Below the pieces are notes generated by a model. That model saw nothing but the letters and a program-made list of their open reading frames with translations. It made no database searches and was not told the origin of the DNA. Of a stretch of DNA of 64,000 bases, positions 9,508 to 17,821 are shown piece after piece. Source of the stretch: Nodosilinea sp. E11 (GTDB lineage: Bacteria > Cyanobacteriota > Cyanobacteriia > Phormidesmidales > Phormidesmidaceae); NCBI RefSeq assembly GCF_032813545.1, contig NZ_CP136520.1, positions 2,226,001 to 2,290,000 on the forward strand. Reading direction: 5' to 3'. Position 1 is the stretch's first letter; every line of letters starts with the position of its first letter. The position numbers and the translations under genes are program-made.

Positions 9508-9750
9508 TCAACCGCCAGGCATAGCGCCCGTCCGGCTGCGAGAGTCGAGATCTTCAGCTTTGAAATACCATTCCCCATTGTCTTTCTGGGCAAACGTATT
9601 TCTCACTGAATTCCAAGCAACTTCGTGGGCACCATCTTCGCTAAAGCCATCTTCTGATGCTGCGTTGAAAGCAGCCATAAAGATTTGCTTGGCCTCTTGG
9701 GGCAGCGATTGAGTGTCTTGAGGTAGCGTTTCCGTATTTTCGTAAGACAT
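9508..9750 (-). CDS. ChaB family protein
   Basis: An 80-residue protein with the ChaB-type helical core: LPQEAKQIFMAAFNAA, then GAHEVAWNSVRNTFAQ, and a tryptophan in NGEWYFKAED. Original ChaB is annotated as a cation-transport regulator, but function is poorly settled in the family. A clear AAGGAG ribosome site lies 8 nt before the ATG at 9750. It is divergent from the adenine deaminase. The C-terminal tail SRSRTGAMPGG is a linker-like extension. Confidence 0.75.
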   Translation of the reverse strand: MSYENTETLPQDTQSLPQEAKQIFMAAFNAASEDGFSEDGAHEVAWNSVRNTFAQKDNGEWYFKAEDLDSRSRTGAMPGG

Positions 9751-9889
9751 GGGATTGTCTCCTTAGTCATGCAATTGTTCTGCTTAGACCATAAAAGACT
9801 TGACTGGGGCGCAACCTCTCTCTTCAGCTATAACCCCTAGTGATAGGTTGCCGACAACAGCCCAATATTGGGTCATAATTGTCGCTTAA

Positions 9890-10894
<1,005 letters not shown>

Positions 10895-10952
10895 TTTATG
10901 GACTTTTTGTGTGGAGTTGGCAGGTGCAGTTGTCCATAAAACCTCATCTCGC

Positions 10953-11270
10953 TTACTCGATCGCCCCAATCACTCGACCAATCTCCTGGGGAGATGCCCC
11001 CGTCGCCAAAATCGCCCGTAGCAGCAATTCTATAGAGACCGACGCATCTCCATTTTCTGCTTTAGCAATCCGGGGTTGGCTAGAGTGCATCTTCTCGGCC
11101 AACTCAGCCTGGGTCATGCGCTGCTGCCGACGTTCCTTCAGGGCACGACTTAGCGCTAGCTTGATTTCAATTAAAATCGTCTCTTCTGGGCTGAGGTCTA
11201 AAAAATCAGAAACCGTGCCTACCTGCCACCCCTGCTTTGTCAATCGATCACGTGCTGATTGATCCATCAC
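10953..11270 (-). CDS. XRE-family HTH antitoxin (HigA-like)
   Basis: A 105-residue protein with a helix-turn-helix at about 53-105 (MTQAELAEKMHSSQPRIAKAENGDASVSIELLLRAILATGA) and an N-terminal helical part. The gene starts 11 bp after the end of the toxin-like gene at 11282-11623, the toxin-first order typical of HigBA-type modules. It would bind and neutralise the toxin and repress the promoter, probably at the palindrome at 11625-11642. The C-terminus ends IGRVIGAIE. Confidence 0.82.
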   Translation of the reverse strand: MMDQSARDRLTKQGWQVGTVSDFLDLSPEETILIEIKLALSRALKERRQQRMTQAELAEKMHSSQPRIAKAENGDASVSIELLLRAILATGASPQEIGRVIGAIE

Positions 11271-11281
11271 TTAGCTCCTGT

Positions 11282-11623
11282 TTACTCCTGTCGATCTCGC
11301 TCATATTGCTTGAGGCGCTGCTGACAAATCTCAATGACCAACTTTGGCGTAGTCTGAGATTTTTTGTTGAAGACCGCCAAAATGAGAATGGCATCGTCAT
11401 CTATACGGTAGACAATTCGCCAGTTTTGCTCGGCATCACGAATTCTGAGTTCATGACAATGCGCCCCAATACTGGGCATAGGTCGCGACTGAGGCAATGA
11501 CAAGGCTTCTCCTTGCTGAAGCCTTCTGAGCAAAAATCCTGCTTCAAGCCGCGCCAATGGGCTGAAGGGCGGAGTCTTAACCTGACCATGCAGCCAAACC
11601 AAAGGCTTATCATCAGCGTCCAT
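11282..11623 (-). CDS. HigB/Gp49-like toxin of a type II toxin-antitoxin pair
   Basis: A 113-residue RelE-superfamily protein of the phage-derived Gp49-like branch. Motifs are PPFSPLARLEAGFLLRRLQQGE, SRPMPSIGAHCHELRIRD, NWRIVYRIDDDAILILAVFNKKSQTTP. Family members are ribosome-dependent mRNA endonucleases. The conserved arginine and phenylalanine in the WRIVY and LAVFNKK strands are present, so it looks intact. It sits upstream of its antitoxin partner, as in HigBA. The ATG at 11623 abuts an inverted repeat likely to be the operator. Confidence 0.82.
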   Translation of the reverse strand: MDADDKPLVWLHGQVKTPPFSPLARLEAGFLLRRLQQGEALSLPQSRPMPSIGAHCHELRIRDAEQNWRIVYRIDDDAILILAVFNKKSQTTPKLVIEICQQRLKQYERDRQE

Positions 11624-11624
11624 G

Positions 11625-11642
11625 TATATCAGATTTGATATA
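11625..11642 (-). promoter_or_regulatory. Probable operator of the toxin-antitoxin pair
   Basis: The inverted repeat TATATCAGATTTGATATA (arms TATATCA/TGATATA, 4-bp spacer) lies immediately upstream of the toxin start codon, the usual place for HTH antitoxin autoregulation. Function is inference. Confidence 0.5.
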
Positions 11643-11814
11643 TAGCATTATGCTAGCAACCCATAAGGCGATTGAAAAGGGTATTGCCCCGCGATTTTTC
11701 CCACAAAAGTGTTTGTTAATGCATCTAAAGCCCTTAGCATGGTTAGCAAAATTCGCGACCCGAGCAATTGGTAAAAGCGTATTGTTATGGCCCCCAGCCT
11801 CAATCAACGCTGAT

Positions 11815-12114
11815 TCAAAATTTACGAACAGTCCAAAACTGCAAGACGCTGAGAATGCTGTCTAGGCTCAACACCGACAGCACACTACCGGCGCTGCCAA
11901 CACTCAAAATGCTGCCCGCACTGCCAATGCTGAGAATGCTACCGGCGCTGCCAATACTCAGAATGCTGCCGGTACTGCCAATGCTAAGAATGCTGCCCAC
12001 GCTGCCCAGGCTGAGCAAGCTAAAATAGCTCCCCCGGCTGAGAATAGCGCGATGCTTTAGGGAACCGGCACGACCGTTAGCGCTAGTCAGTGAGGTTTGC
12101 GGCCTGTCAAGCAT
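11815..12114 (-). CDS. Small protein of GSILSIGSA nonapeptide repeats
   Basis: A 99-residue protein. After a short polar N-terminus (MLDRPQTSLTSANGRAG) it contains at least four near-perfect nonamers of the form GSILSIGSA, with I/V and A/T variation, in 27-bp DNA units, ending LQFWTVRKF. The alternation of Gly-Ser with aliphatic residues suggests a beta-roll or membrane-active stack; function unknown. An upstream ATG at 12165 is in frame but lies inside a dispersed repeat, so the ATG at 12114 is preferred. The plus strand is also open through the repeat, but its product (MLPALPMLR units) has no comparable N-terminus. Reality of the gene is moderately supported. Confidence 0.5.
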   Translation of the reverse strand: MLDRPQTSLTSANGRAGSLKHRAILSRGSYFSLLSLGSVGSILSIGSTGSILSIGSAGSILSIGSAGSILSVGSAGSVLSVLSLDSILSVLQFWTVRKF

Positions 12115-12119
12115 GTCTG

Positions 12120-12225
12120 ATACTGAGTCTTGAATGCATACCCCCGATGTGTAGGGGCGTAGCATGCTACGCCCCTACGGGGTTCCTGATTATGAACCGG
12201 GGCTTACCCAATCGGGTTTGGTATG
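12120..12225 (-). repeat. Dispersed repeat, ATACCAAATCCGA family, copy 1
   Basis: About 106 bp that aligns end to end with 20820-20928 in opposite orientation. It shares ATACTGA at one end, a central GTAGGGGCGTAGCATGCTAC palindrome, GGGGTTCCTGATTATGAACC and the terminal TTTGGTAT. It carries no ORF of its own. Confidence 0.8.
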
Positions 12226-12278
12226 AATGGCCCAAACCAACGTCGGCAGATCAAGTCTAAATTAAATCTCTACATAGC

Positions 12279-12315
12279 GCTATAGCCATCCTCCACGGAG
12301 GAGGATGGCTATAGC
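12279..12315. repeat. Perfect 16-bp stem hairpin downstream of the desaturase
   Basis: GCTATAGCCATCCTCC (12279-12294) is followed by a 5-nt loop and its exact reverse complement (12300-12315). It lies about 70 bp past the desaturase stop. There is no T-tract, so it is an RNA-stabilising or repeat-derived palindrome rather than a standard terminator. A second, weaker stem (GGTTTCT/AGAAACC, 12319-12365) lies between it and the gene. Confidence 0.65.
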
Positions 12316-12384
12316 CCGGTTTCTGGGTTGCGGTTCTCAGGGCGGTGCTTGCCTGCCAAGAAACCAGGTCGTTGTATTAACGGT

Positions 12385-13242
12385 TTAGCGGGCTTGGGCC
12401 ATGGCCTCGGCTGGGGGGCGCACCACGCGTCGGGCCAAACCCAGTTTTTCTAGCACCAGAATGGCGTACCAGGTGACATCGATTTCCCACCAGCGCCAGC
12501 CCGCCGGGGCCACGTTAGGGAAAGCGTGGTGGTTGTTGTGCCAGCCTTCACCGTAGGTGAGTAGCGCTGTCCACCACAGATTGCCCGAGTTGTCGTCGAT
12601 GTGAAAGCGGCGCTTGCCCCACATGTGGGTAGCCGAGTTGATCAACCAGGTAGAGTGCCACAGAGTAACGATGCGGGCAAACACACCGTAGATCACAAAG
12701 GGCCAGCCGCCAATGGCAAACAGGGCGATCGCAACCGGCACTTGCAGCAGCAAATAATACTTGTCAAGCCAGTTATAGTAGCGATCGCGGGCAATATCGG
12801 GCGCATAGCTGCGGTAAATCTCCCGATTAAACACCGACGGACGAGGGTATATCAGCCATAGCATGTGGCTCCACCAAAACCCTCGGCTGGCGGCGTAGGG
12901 GTCTTTTTCAGCATCTTCGGTAAACAGGTGGTGCTGACGGTGCCCCGCCACCCAAAACATCGGCCCGCCCTGCAACGCCATCGCGCCAATGGTTGCTAAC
13001 ACATACTCTAACCAGCGGGGCACCTGCAAACTGCGGTGGGTCAGCAGCCGGTGATAGCCCAGGCAAATGCCAATGCTACCAAATAGCCAGTGCAGCACTA
13101 TCATCACCCCTAGGGCCGACCACGAAAAGAACCAGGGAGCCAGTAGGGCAATGCCGTGCACCGCCGTCAAAAAGCCCACCAATGTCCAGTCTAGGTCGGC
13201 GATCCCTGGCTTTTGTGGAGGCTGTTTAATCGTTGTTGTCAT
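12385..13242 (-). CDS. desC: Delta-9 acyl-lipid/acyl-CoA fatty acid desaturase
   Basis: A 285-residue membrane di-iron desaturase. The three histidine boxes are present: HRLLTHRS, HRQHHLFTE and HNNHHAFP. Hydrophobic segments surround them (WTLVGFLTAVHGIALLAPWF; VPVAIALFAIGGWPFVIYGVF). DesC-type enzymes put the first double bond into stearoyl chains of membrane lipids. The ATG at 13242 is chosen because AAGGA lies 7 nt upstream; the frame remains open to an ATG at 13290 with no such site. It is divergent from a TetR-type regulator gene, a likely controller. Confidence 0.9.
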   Translation of the reverse strand: MTTTIKQPPQKPGIADLDWTLVGFLTAVHGIALLAPWFFSWSALGVMIVLHWLFGSIGICLGYHRLLTHRSLQVPRWLEYVLATIGAMALQGGPMFWVAGHRQHHLFTEDAEKDPYAASRGFWWSHMLWLIYPRPSVFNREIYRSYAPDIARDRYYNWLDKYYLLLQVPVAIALFAIGGWPFVIYGVFARIVTLWHSTWLINSATHMWGKRRFHIDDNSGNLWWTALLTYGEGWHNNHHAFPNVAPAGWRWWEIDVTWYAILVLEKLGLARRVVRPPAEAMAQAR

Positions 13243-13429
13243 AGCGAATCCTTTTTTGCTCGGTAGGGTTGAAGCCGTTGGCCCAGGCAACGACCCAGAC
13301 CACGCTGGCAGCCTTGGCCAGATCCTTGAGCTACCGCTAGAGGAAAGCTCGAATCGATTGCAAGTGCTGCTTACATGACTACCCTAACAAACTTCTCTGG
13401 TAAAATGCAAGTAATACTTTCTTTTTCCT

Positions 13430-14740
13430 ATGGCAGCTCAGCGTAAATCGGCTCGGCAGCGGCTTGTAGATGCCGCCTTTCAGCTTTTTTCGAGCCAGGG
13501 TGTGGGGGCAACCACCACTCGGCAGGTGGCCGATCTGGCCGAGGTCAACGAAGTGACGCTATTTCGTCAGTTTGGCAGCAAGCATGGCTTGCTTGCTGCG
13601 GTCATGACCGAGGCGGAGGGGCTGGTGGGTTCAAGCGATCGCCTTGATCTAGCGACCCTGGGGCAATCGCCCACCGATGTGGCCCTGCAACGTTTTCTCG
13701 CCCAGTGCCTCGATACCCTCGACCAGCTGTCAGAACTAGTGCGATCGGTGATTGGTGAGGCGGGCCAGTTTTCGAGCGAGCAGAGCCAGGCTATGGGGCG
13801 GGGGCTGCACACCATTCGTGACTTCATGGCTGAAGGTCTAGAAACACTGTTGGCTCAAGGATCAGGCTTGGGGCTACCCCCGGAGGAGGTGGCTAGTCTG
13901 GTGATGGCCCTGCTGCTGGGCTATGTTGCGATCGAGAGCACGACTAGCGGCCTGCCCGATGGCCTGCCCCAACCCGGCGGGCTCTGGCCGAGTCGGGCTA
14001 AGTTTATCGAGAGTGTGGTGGATGGCTTGCTCAGTCTGCGGCTTCAGCCGACCGCAGACAGCCCCTTACCCGATCAGGCTAGCCTGTCTACCCCAGCGCT
14101 CAACCCAGACACCTGGATCGATCTGCCGCCCCCAATCGTGCATCAAATTATGCAGGCAGCCCGTAAACTTGGCAGCCAGACCTACGCCCTGGTCTATGTG
14201 CTGTTTGGGGCTGGCGTGGCGGCGGCGGAAGTGCCCCTGCTGACCCGAGCCAGCGCTCTGTACGACAGTAGCCAGCACATTTTGCTGGTCGGCCCCCACC
14301 ATCGCCAGGTACCGCTCAACCAATGGATTATGGGCAAGCGCTACGGTACCTATACTAAAAATCCTCTCACCCGCTGGCTCAAAAGCCGTAGCGACAATGC
14401 TTCAGCCCTGTTCTTAGGACCAGACGATCAGCCGATTACGCCCCTGCGAGTGCGGCAGCTGTGGGCCGAGGTCACCGCCGACATTGTTTCGCCCCTGGGT
14501 GCGCCGCTCACCCTAGACCAGGCCCGAGCTACCTGGTGCGTTGAACTGTTGCTCAAGGGGCTAAACCGCCAAGAGCTAAGCCTGCTAAGCGGGTTACCCG
14601 TCGAAGCACTCAACCCGCTGGTGCAAAAAGCCCAGGCGCGATCGGCCTTAGCTCAAGCGCTGCGGCTCGATCAACAGTCGGGCTCTAACGCCGCGCCCCG
14701 CGACCAACCCGCCGATCTAGAGTTTGAGCTCCCAGATTAG
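13430..14740 (+). CDS. TetR-family regulator with a degenerate tyrosine-recombinase-like C-terminal domain
   Basis: A 436-residue protein, about twice the usual TetR length. Residues 5-55 form the TetR helix-turn-helix (RQRLVDAAFQLFSSQGVGAT then EVNEVTLFRQFGSKHGLL). A TetR-type ligand domain follows to about 200. From about 225 the sequence resembles the catalytic domain of tyrosine recombinases: LVYVLFGAGVAAAEVPLL at the place of the GTGLRISE box, then LTLDQARATWCVELLLKG at the place of HDLRHTFATHLL, and LSLLSGLPVEAL. The first catalytic arginine and the histidines are missing, so it should be inactive as a recombinase. It is divergent from desC. The recombinase relationship is inference. 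Confidence 0.8.
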   Translation: MAAQRKSARQRLVDAAFQLFSSQGVGATTTRQVADLAEVNEVTLFRQFGSKHGLLAAVMTEAEGLVGSSDRLDLATLGQSPTDVALQRFLAQCLDTLDQLSELVRSVIGEAGQFSSEQSQAMGRGLHTIRDFMAEGLETLLAQGSGLGLPPEEVASLVMALLLGYVAIESTTSGLPDGLPQPGGLWPSRAKFIESVVDGLLSLRLQPTADSPLPDQASLSTPALNPDTWIDLPPPIVHQIMQAARKLGSQTYALVYVLFGAGVAAAEVPLLTRASALYDSSQHILLVGPHHRQVPLNQWIMGKRYGTYTKNPLTRWLKSRSDNASALFLGPDDQPITPLRVRQLWAEVTADIVSPLGAPLTLDQARATWCVELLLKGLNRQELSLLSGLPVEALNPLVQKAQARSALAQALRLDQQSGSNAAPRDQPADLEFELPD

Positions 14741-14786
14741 GGGGTTGACAGGCTTAGACACCGGGATGGCTGTAAAGTACATCCCC

Positions 14787-15329
14787 TCAGGCGAGGCCTT
14801 GCCAAGGGTCAGGGGAGACCTCGGGCAAATCCTGAGTAGTCACGCGGGTGTCGTAGAGGGTAAAGCCGCGCGCCCCATAGTTTTTGTAGGCGTAGGGGCC
14901 ATCGAGGCTACAGGTATGCACCCAGACGCGGCGGGCTCCCATCGCCCAGGCCTGCTGCACGGTCACCGTCAGCAGGTGACCACCCAGCCCCTGGCCGATG
15001 AACTGAGGCAGCAGCCCAAAGTAGACAATTTCTACGTTGCCCTCGGGCTGCGCTTCTAGCTCTCCATAGCCCGCCGGGGTGCCCGCCCTATAGGCTACCC
15101 AGGTTTGAATCTGGGGGCGATCGAGGTAGGTCAGCCAGCGATCGCGGCTCCAGGACAGGCGATCGCACCAGTACCACTGGCCCCCCACGCTAGCGTAGAG
15201 AAAGCGGCTAAAGTCTGGGCAGGGCACCACCGCCTGACGAATTTCCAGATCGCCATACCCGCTGAGCTTGGGCCGCAGCTGGGCCGAATTCAGCATTTCC
15301 AAATACCAAGTGGTGACCTCAACCTGCAT
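14787..15329 (-). CDS. GNAT-family N-acetyltransferase
   Basis: A 180-residue acetyltransferase-fold protein. The acetyl-CoA binding region is visible in IVYFGLLPQFIGQGLGGHLLTVTVQQAWAMGARRVWVHTCSLDGPYAYKNYGARGF (Q/R-x-x-G-x-G/A as QFIGQGLGG). The N-terminus (STWYLEMLNSAQ-like, with two tryptophan-rich strands) probably binds the acceptor, which is unknown. It is followed on the same strand by nothing close; the PhzF-like gene starts upstream and ends 13 bp before this gene's ATG, so the two are likely co-transcribed. Confidence 0.85.
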   Translation of the reverse strand: MQVEVTTWYLEMLNSAQLRPKLSGYGDLEIRQAVVPCPDFSRFLYASVGGQWYWCDRLSWSRDRWLTYLDRPQIQTWVAYRAGTPAGYGELEAQPEGNVEIVYFGLLPQFIGQGLGGHLLTVTVQQAWAMGARRVWVHTCSLDGPYAYKNYGARGFTLYDTRVTTQDLPEVSPDPWQGLA

Positions 15330-15342
15330 GCTTTGACCTGCC

Positions 15343-16155
15343 TTAGTGAAGCAAATCTCCCTTCAAGACCGTGACGGCCTGGCCGCTGATGCGAACCCGA
15401 TGCGCGCCGTCAGCCGTCCCAGCCTCGCCCTCGTCCTGCACCTTGAGCACACCGCCTCTCGCCGACGACTGGTGGGCCAAAAACGTAGTCTTGCCCAGCT
15501 TGGCTCGCCAGTAGGGGCTGAGACAGCAGTGGGCCGCCCCAGTCACAGGGTCTTCGTTGATGCCAATCTGAGGCGCAAAAAAGCGCGAGACAAAATCGTA
15601 GGGGGCCTCTCCTCGGCTGGTGACAATCACGCCGTGGACGGGGAACTGCCCCAGCGCCGCAAAGTCGGGTTGCAGATCGCGCACCACCGCCGCCGATTCC
15701 AGTTCTACCAGGTAGCCGAGGGAATTTTCCATGACAGCCTGGGGAGTTGCCCCTAGGGCCTCCGCCAGACCGGCAGGCTCGGCAATGGGGTGGGACGGGT
15801 TAGCCGGAAAGTTCAGCTCAATCCAGTCGCCGAGGCGACGGGCGGTGAGCACGCCGCTGCGGGTGTAGAACCGAGCCGGTTGTTCATCGCTCAGGTGCCC
15901 TTCGCTCCAGAGCACATGACAGGTGGCCAGAGTAGCATGGCCACAGAGGTCAACCTCCACCGTGGGGGTAAACCAGCGCAGCCGGTAGCCATCGGCTTCG
16001 GGGTAGAAAAAGGCGGTTTCAGAGAGGTTCATCTCCTGGGCCACCTGCTGCATCCAGGGGTCGGGGCGTGCCTCGGGCAGCGCGCACACCGCCGCTGGGT
16101 TGCCAGCGTAGGCGGCATCGGTAAAGGCATCTACCTGAGTTAACGAAATCGTCAT
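15343..16155 (-). CDS. PhzF-family isomerase/epimerase-like protein
   Basis: A 270-residue protein of the phenazine biosynthesis-like PhzF fold (diaminopimelate-epimerase-related). Typical marks are QVDAFTDAAYAGNPAAVC at the N-terminus, MNLSETAFFYP with the family's conserved glutamate, LRWFTPTVEVDLCGHATLA, and EDPVTGAAHCCL near the C-terminus. It is unlikely to make phenazines here; many bacteria carry such stand-alone enzymes of unknown substrate. The 13-bp gap to the downstream GNAT gene suggests a two-gene unit. Confidence 0.88.
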   Translation of the reverse strand: MTISLTQVDAFTDAAYAGNPAAVCALPEARPDPWMQQVAQEMNLSETAFFYPEADGYRLRWFTPTVEVDLCGHATLATCHVLWSEGHLSDEQPARFYTRSGVLTARRLGDWIELNFPANPSHPIAEPAGLAEALGATPQAVMENSLGYLVELESAAVVRDLQPDFAALGQFPVHGVIVTSRGEAPYDFVSRFFAPQIGINEDPVTGAAHCCLSPYWRAKLGKTTFLAHQSSARGGVLKVQDEGEAGTADGAHRVRISGQAVTVLKGDLLH

Positions 16156-16179
16156 AGGGCTAAACCTGAGCTAACACCA

Positions 16180-17004
16180 TTAGCTGCGCGACAACGACTG
16201 CCGAATTTGATCGGCGGTCATGAAGCAGCGATCGCGAGGAAAGTCATTCGCCACCGTTTGGGCAAACTGGGGCAGCTCGCTGGCAGGACGACGTTCAAAG
16301 CGACCGAGAGCAGCGTAGCTGATTAACCCGAAATATTCACGTAGGGCTAGAAACGTTCGCTCATGAGAGGCCACCCCGTCTGGAATTGGCTCCATGTGAG
16401 GAATCACCGAGAACCCTAGGCTCTTAAAGGTGAGCCAGGCCCGCAGCATGTGAGGCGGGTCGGTGACTAAAATAATGTTGTCAACCCCCTGGGAGCCCAA
16501 AATGGCCCCCGCCGAGTGGGCTTCGTGGTTGGTGGTTCTGACGCACACGGCGTTGACCAAACCATCGGCGGGCAGGTTGCGCTCTTGCAGGCTGCGAAAG
16601 GTCCAATGGCCCTGCATTCTGCCCATGACTAACAGCTTTGAGGCCCGACCGCTGGCCATCATATCAATTGCCGTGTCGTAGCGCTTGCCTTGAATGGCCG
16701 ATTCGCGGGCCAGCACCACAATGGCATCGACGGTCTCCCCAGTATCGGGGGGCACAAACCGCGTCAACAAGTAGGTGGCTGGCCACGAGAACAAGGGCGA
16801 AATCAACAGCCAATAGGCCACCAACACCCCCACCACTACCGTCATCATGCGCCGACGATAGCGGGCTCCCACCGCGAAAAACAGCACTGCGGCCACTACC
16901 ACGAGGGTCAAGGTCATGAGCTTAGCGCTAGACAGCCAGTAAAAAAGCGCCCAGGAAAACTTTGGCCAATACACCCGCAGGGTAGTTCGAAGTAGGTCTA
17001 ACAT
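16180..17004 (-). CDS. YdcF/DUF218-family membrane protein (ElyC-like)
   Basis: A 274-residue protein. Two N-terminal membrane segments (LMTLTLVVVAAVLFFAVGA and MMTVVVGVLVAYWLLISPLF) are followed by a DUF218 domain starting VDAIVVLARES, with GKRYDTAIDMMASGRASKLLVMG, TNHEAHSAGAI and ILVTDPPHMLRAWLTFKSLGF. Characterised relatives such as ElyC/SanA act at the cell envelope, in peptidoglycan precursor handling or barrier function. The start MLDLLRTT at 17004 is chosen over an ATG two codons upstream; the evidence between them is slight. It is 24 bp upstream of the PhzF gene on the same strand, so possibly one operon. Confidence 0.82.
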   Translation of the reverse strand: MLDLLRTTLRVYWPKFSWALFYWLSSAKLMTLTLVVVAAVLFFAVGARYRRRMMTVVVGVLVAYWLLISPLFSWPATYLLTRFVPPDTGETVDAIVVLARESAIQGKRYDTAIDMMASGRASKLLVMGRMQGHWTFRSLQERNLPADGLVNAVCVRTTNHEAHSAGAILGSQGVDNIILVTDPPHMLRAWLTFKSLGFSVIPHMEPIPDGVASHERTFLALREYFGLISYAALGRFERRPASELPQFAQTVANDFPRDRCFMTADQIRQSLSRS

Positions 17005-17186
17005 TGCCACATTCCGCCCGGTAAAGTTGTGAAGAACTGCATCTGCTGCATCAGGTCTAGCCTACTGATACAAATCTTGATCTAGAGGCAGGTCTCCCTC
17101 GATCGCACAAAATTTACAGGTGTGTATAGTCGAGGCAAACCCTTGGTGGCAAGGGCGTTAGCCATGTCTCCAGAACTCAGTCGGCA

Positions 17187-17330
17187 TGGCTCATCCCAAA
17201 TTCGCTCCACAAACCCCGACTCGAAGCAGGCAAAACCGTGGGGGCGTAGGCATAGCCGAGCGAGAGGCTCTATGGCATTCGCCCAGCGGAATCGGGGGGA
17301 GCCCAGCAGGATTTAGGATTCGGCCCCTTG
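17187..17330. repeat. Diverged copy of the ATACCAAATCCGA-type dispersed repeat
   Basis: The 356-bp gap between the YdcF gene and the next small gene holds CATCCCAAATTCGC, AACCCCGACT, GTGGGGGCGTAGGCATAGCC and, at the right, GGATTTAGGATTCGGCC. The order recalls the better-preserved copies at 12.12, 20.82 and 53.07 kb. No supported gene lies in the gap. Confidence 0.4.
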
Positions 17331-17365
17331 ACAGACGGAATTCTTGGGTGGGCAACGCAATACCC

Positions 17366-17656
17366 CTACGGGTAGTAGCGCTGGTCGGCCCAGGCCCGTA
17401 AGTCTTGCTCAGAACTGAAGGTATGGCGCTGCTGGCCCACCGGATCGTGAACCACAAACAGAGTCTTGCCTGCACGACTGCGTCGCACGGTCACGCGTAA
17501 ATCTGTGGAGCCGCACAGATAGTCGAACAGTCGCCGTCCTACCCAACCAAGACGACCTTGGACCGCAGCCCAAACCCGCCCGAGCGAGTAGTCGGTGCGC
17601 GTGGGGAGCGGTTCTGGAATGAGCTCAAGCTGGGCGTATAAACTTTGGGGTTTCAC
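17366..17656 (-). CDS. Hypothetical protein, 96 aa
   Basis: Not recognised. It starts with GTG at 17656, supported by AGGAGG eight bases upstream. The N-terminal half (MKPQSLYAQLELIPEPLPTR) is extended and proline-rich. The C-terminal half looks like a small alpha-beta domain (LRVTVRRSRAGKTLFVVHD, then HTFSSEQDLRAWADQRYY), reminiscent of short DNA- or protein-binding modules. No membrane segment. It is divergent from the MocR-type regulator gene at 17822. Confidence 0.6.
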   Translation of the reverse strand: MKPQSLYAQLELIPEPLPTRTDYSLGRVWAAVQGRLGWVGRRLFDYLCGSTDLRVTVRRSRAGKTLFVVHDPVGQQRHTFSSEQDLRAWADQRYYP

Positions 17657-17821
17657 AGGGCAGTCCTCCTACATCGGGCAATCGATTTGGCCTAGCTGAA
17701 GTTTCTTTGATTTACCCCTAGGCGAACAGAGGCAGTTCGACTAAATTGTCTTGGTAACAGTTTGAAAAATTCGAACTGTTCCGGTAGTTGACCCCCACAA
17801 CTGTTCCTGGCCACCCCTCCT

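Noticed and set aside
11768-12028. Plus-strand frame with MLPALPMLR repeats opposite the GSILSIGSA protein
   Set aside because: It is the antisense reading of the same 27-bp DNA repeat; its N-terminus and start context are poor, and the minus reading has a more protein-like composition.
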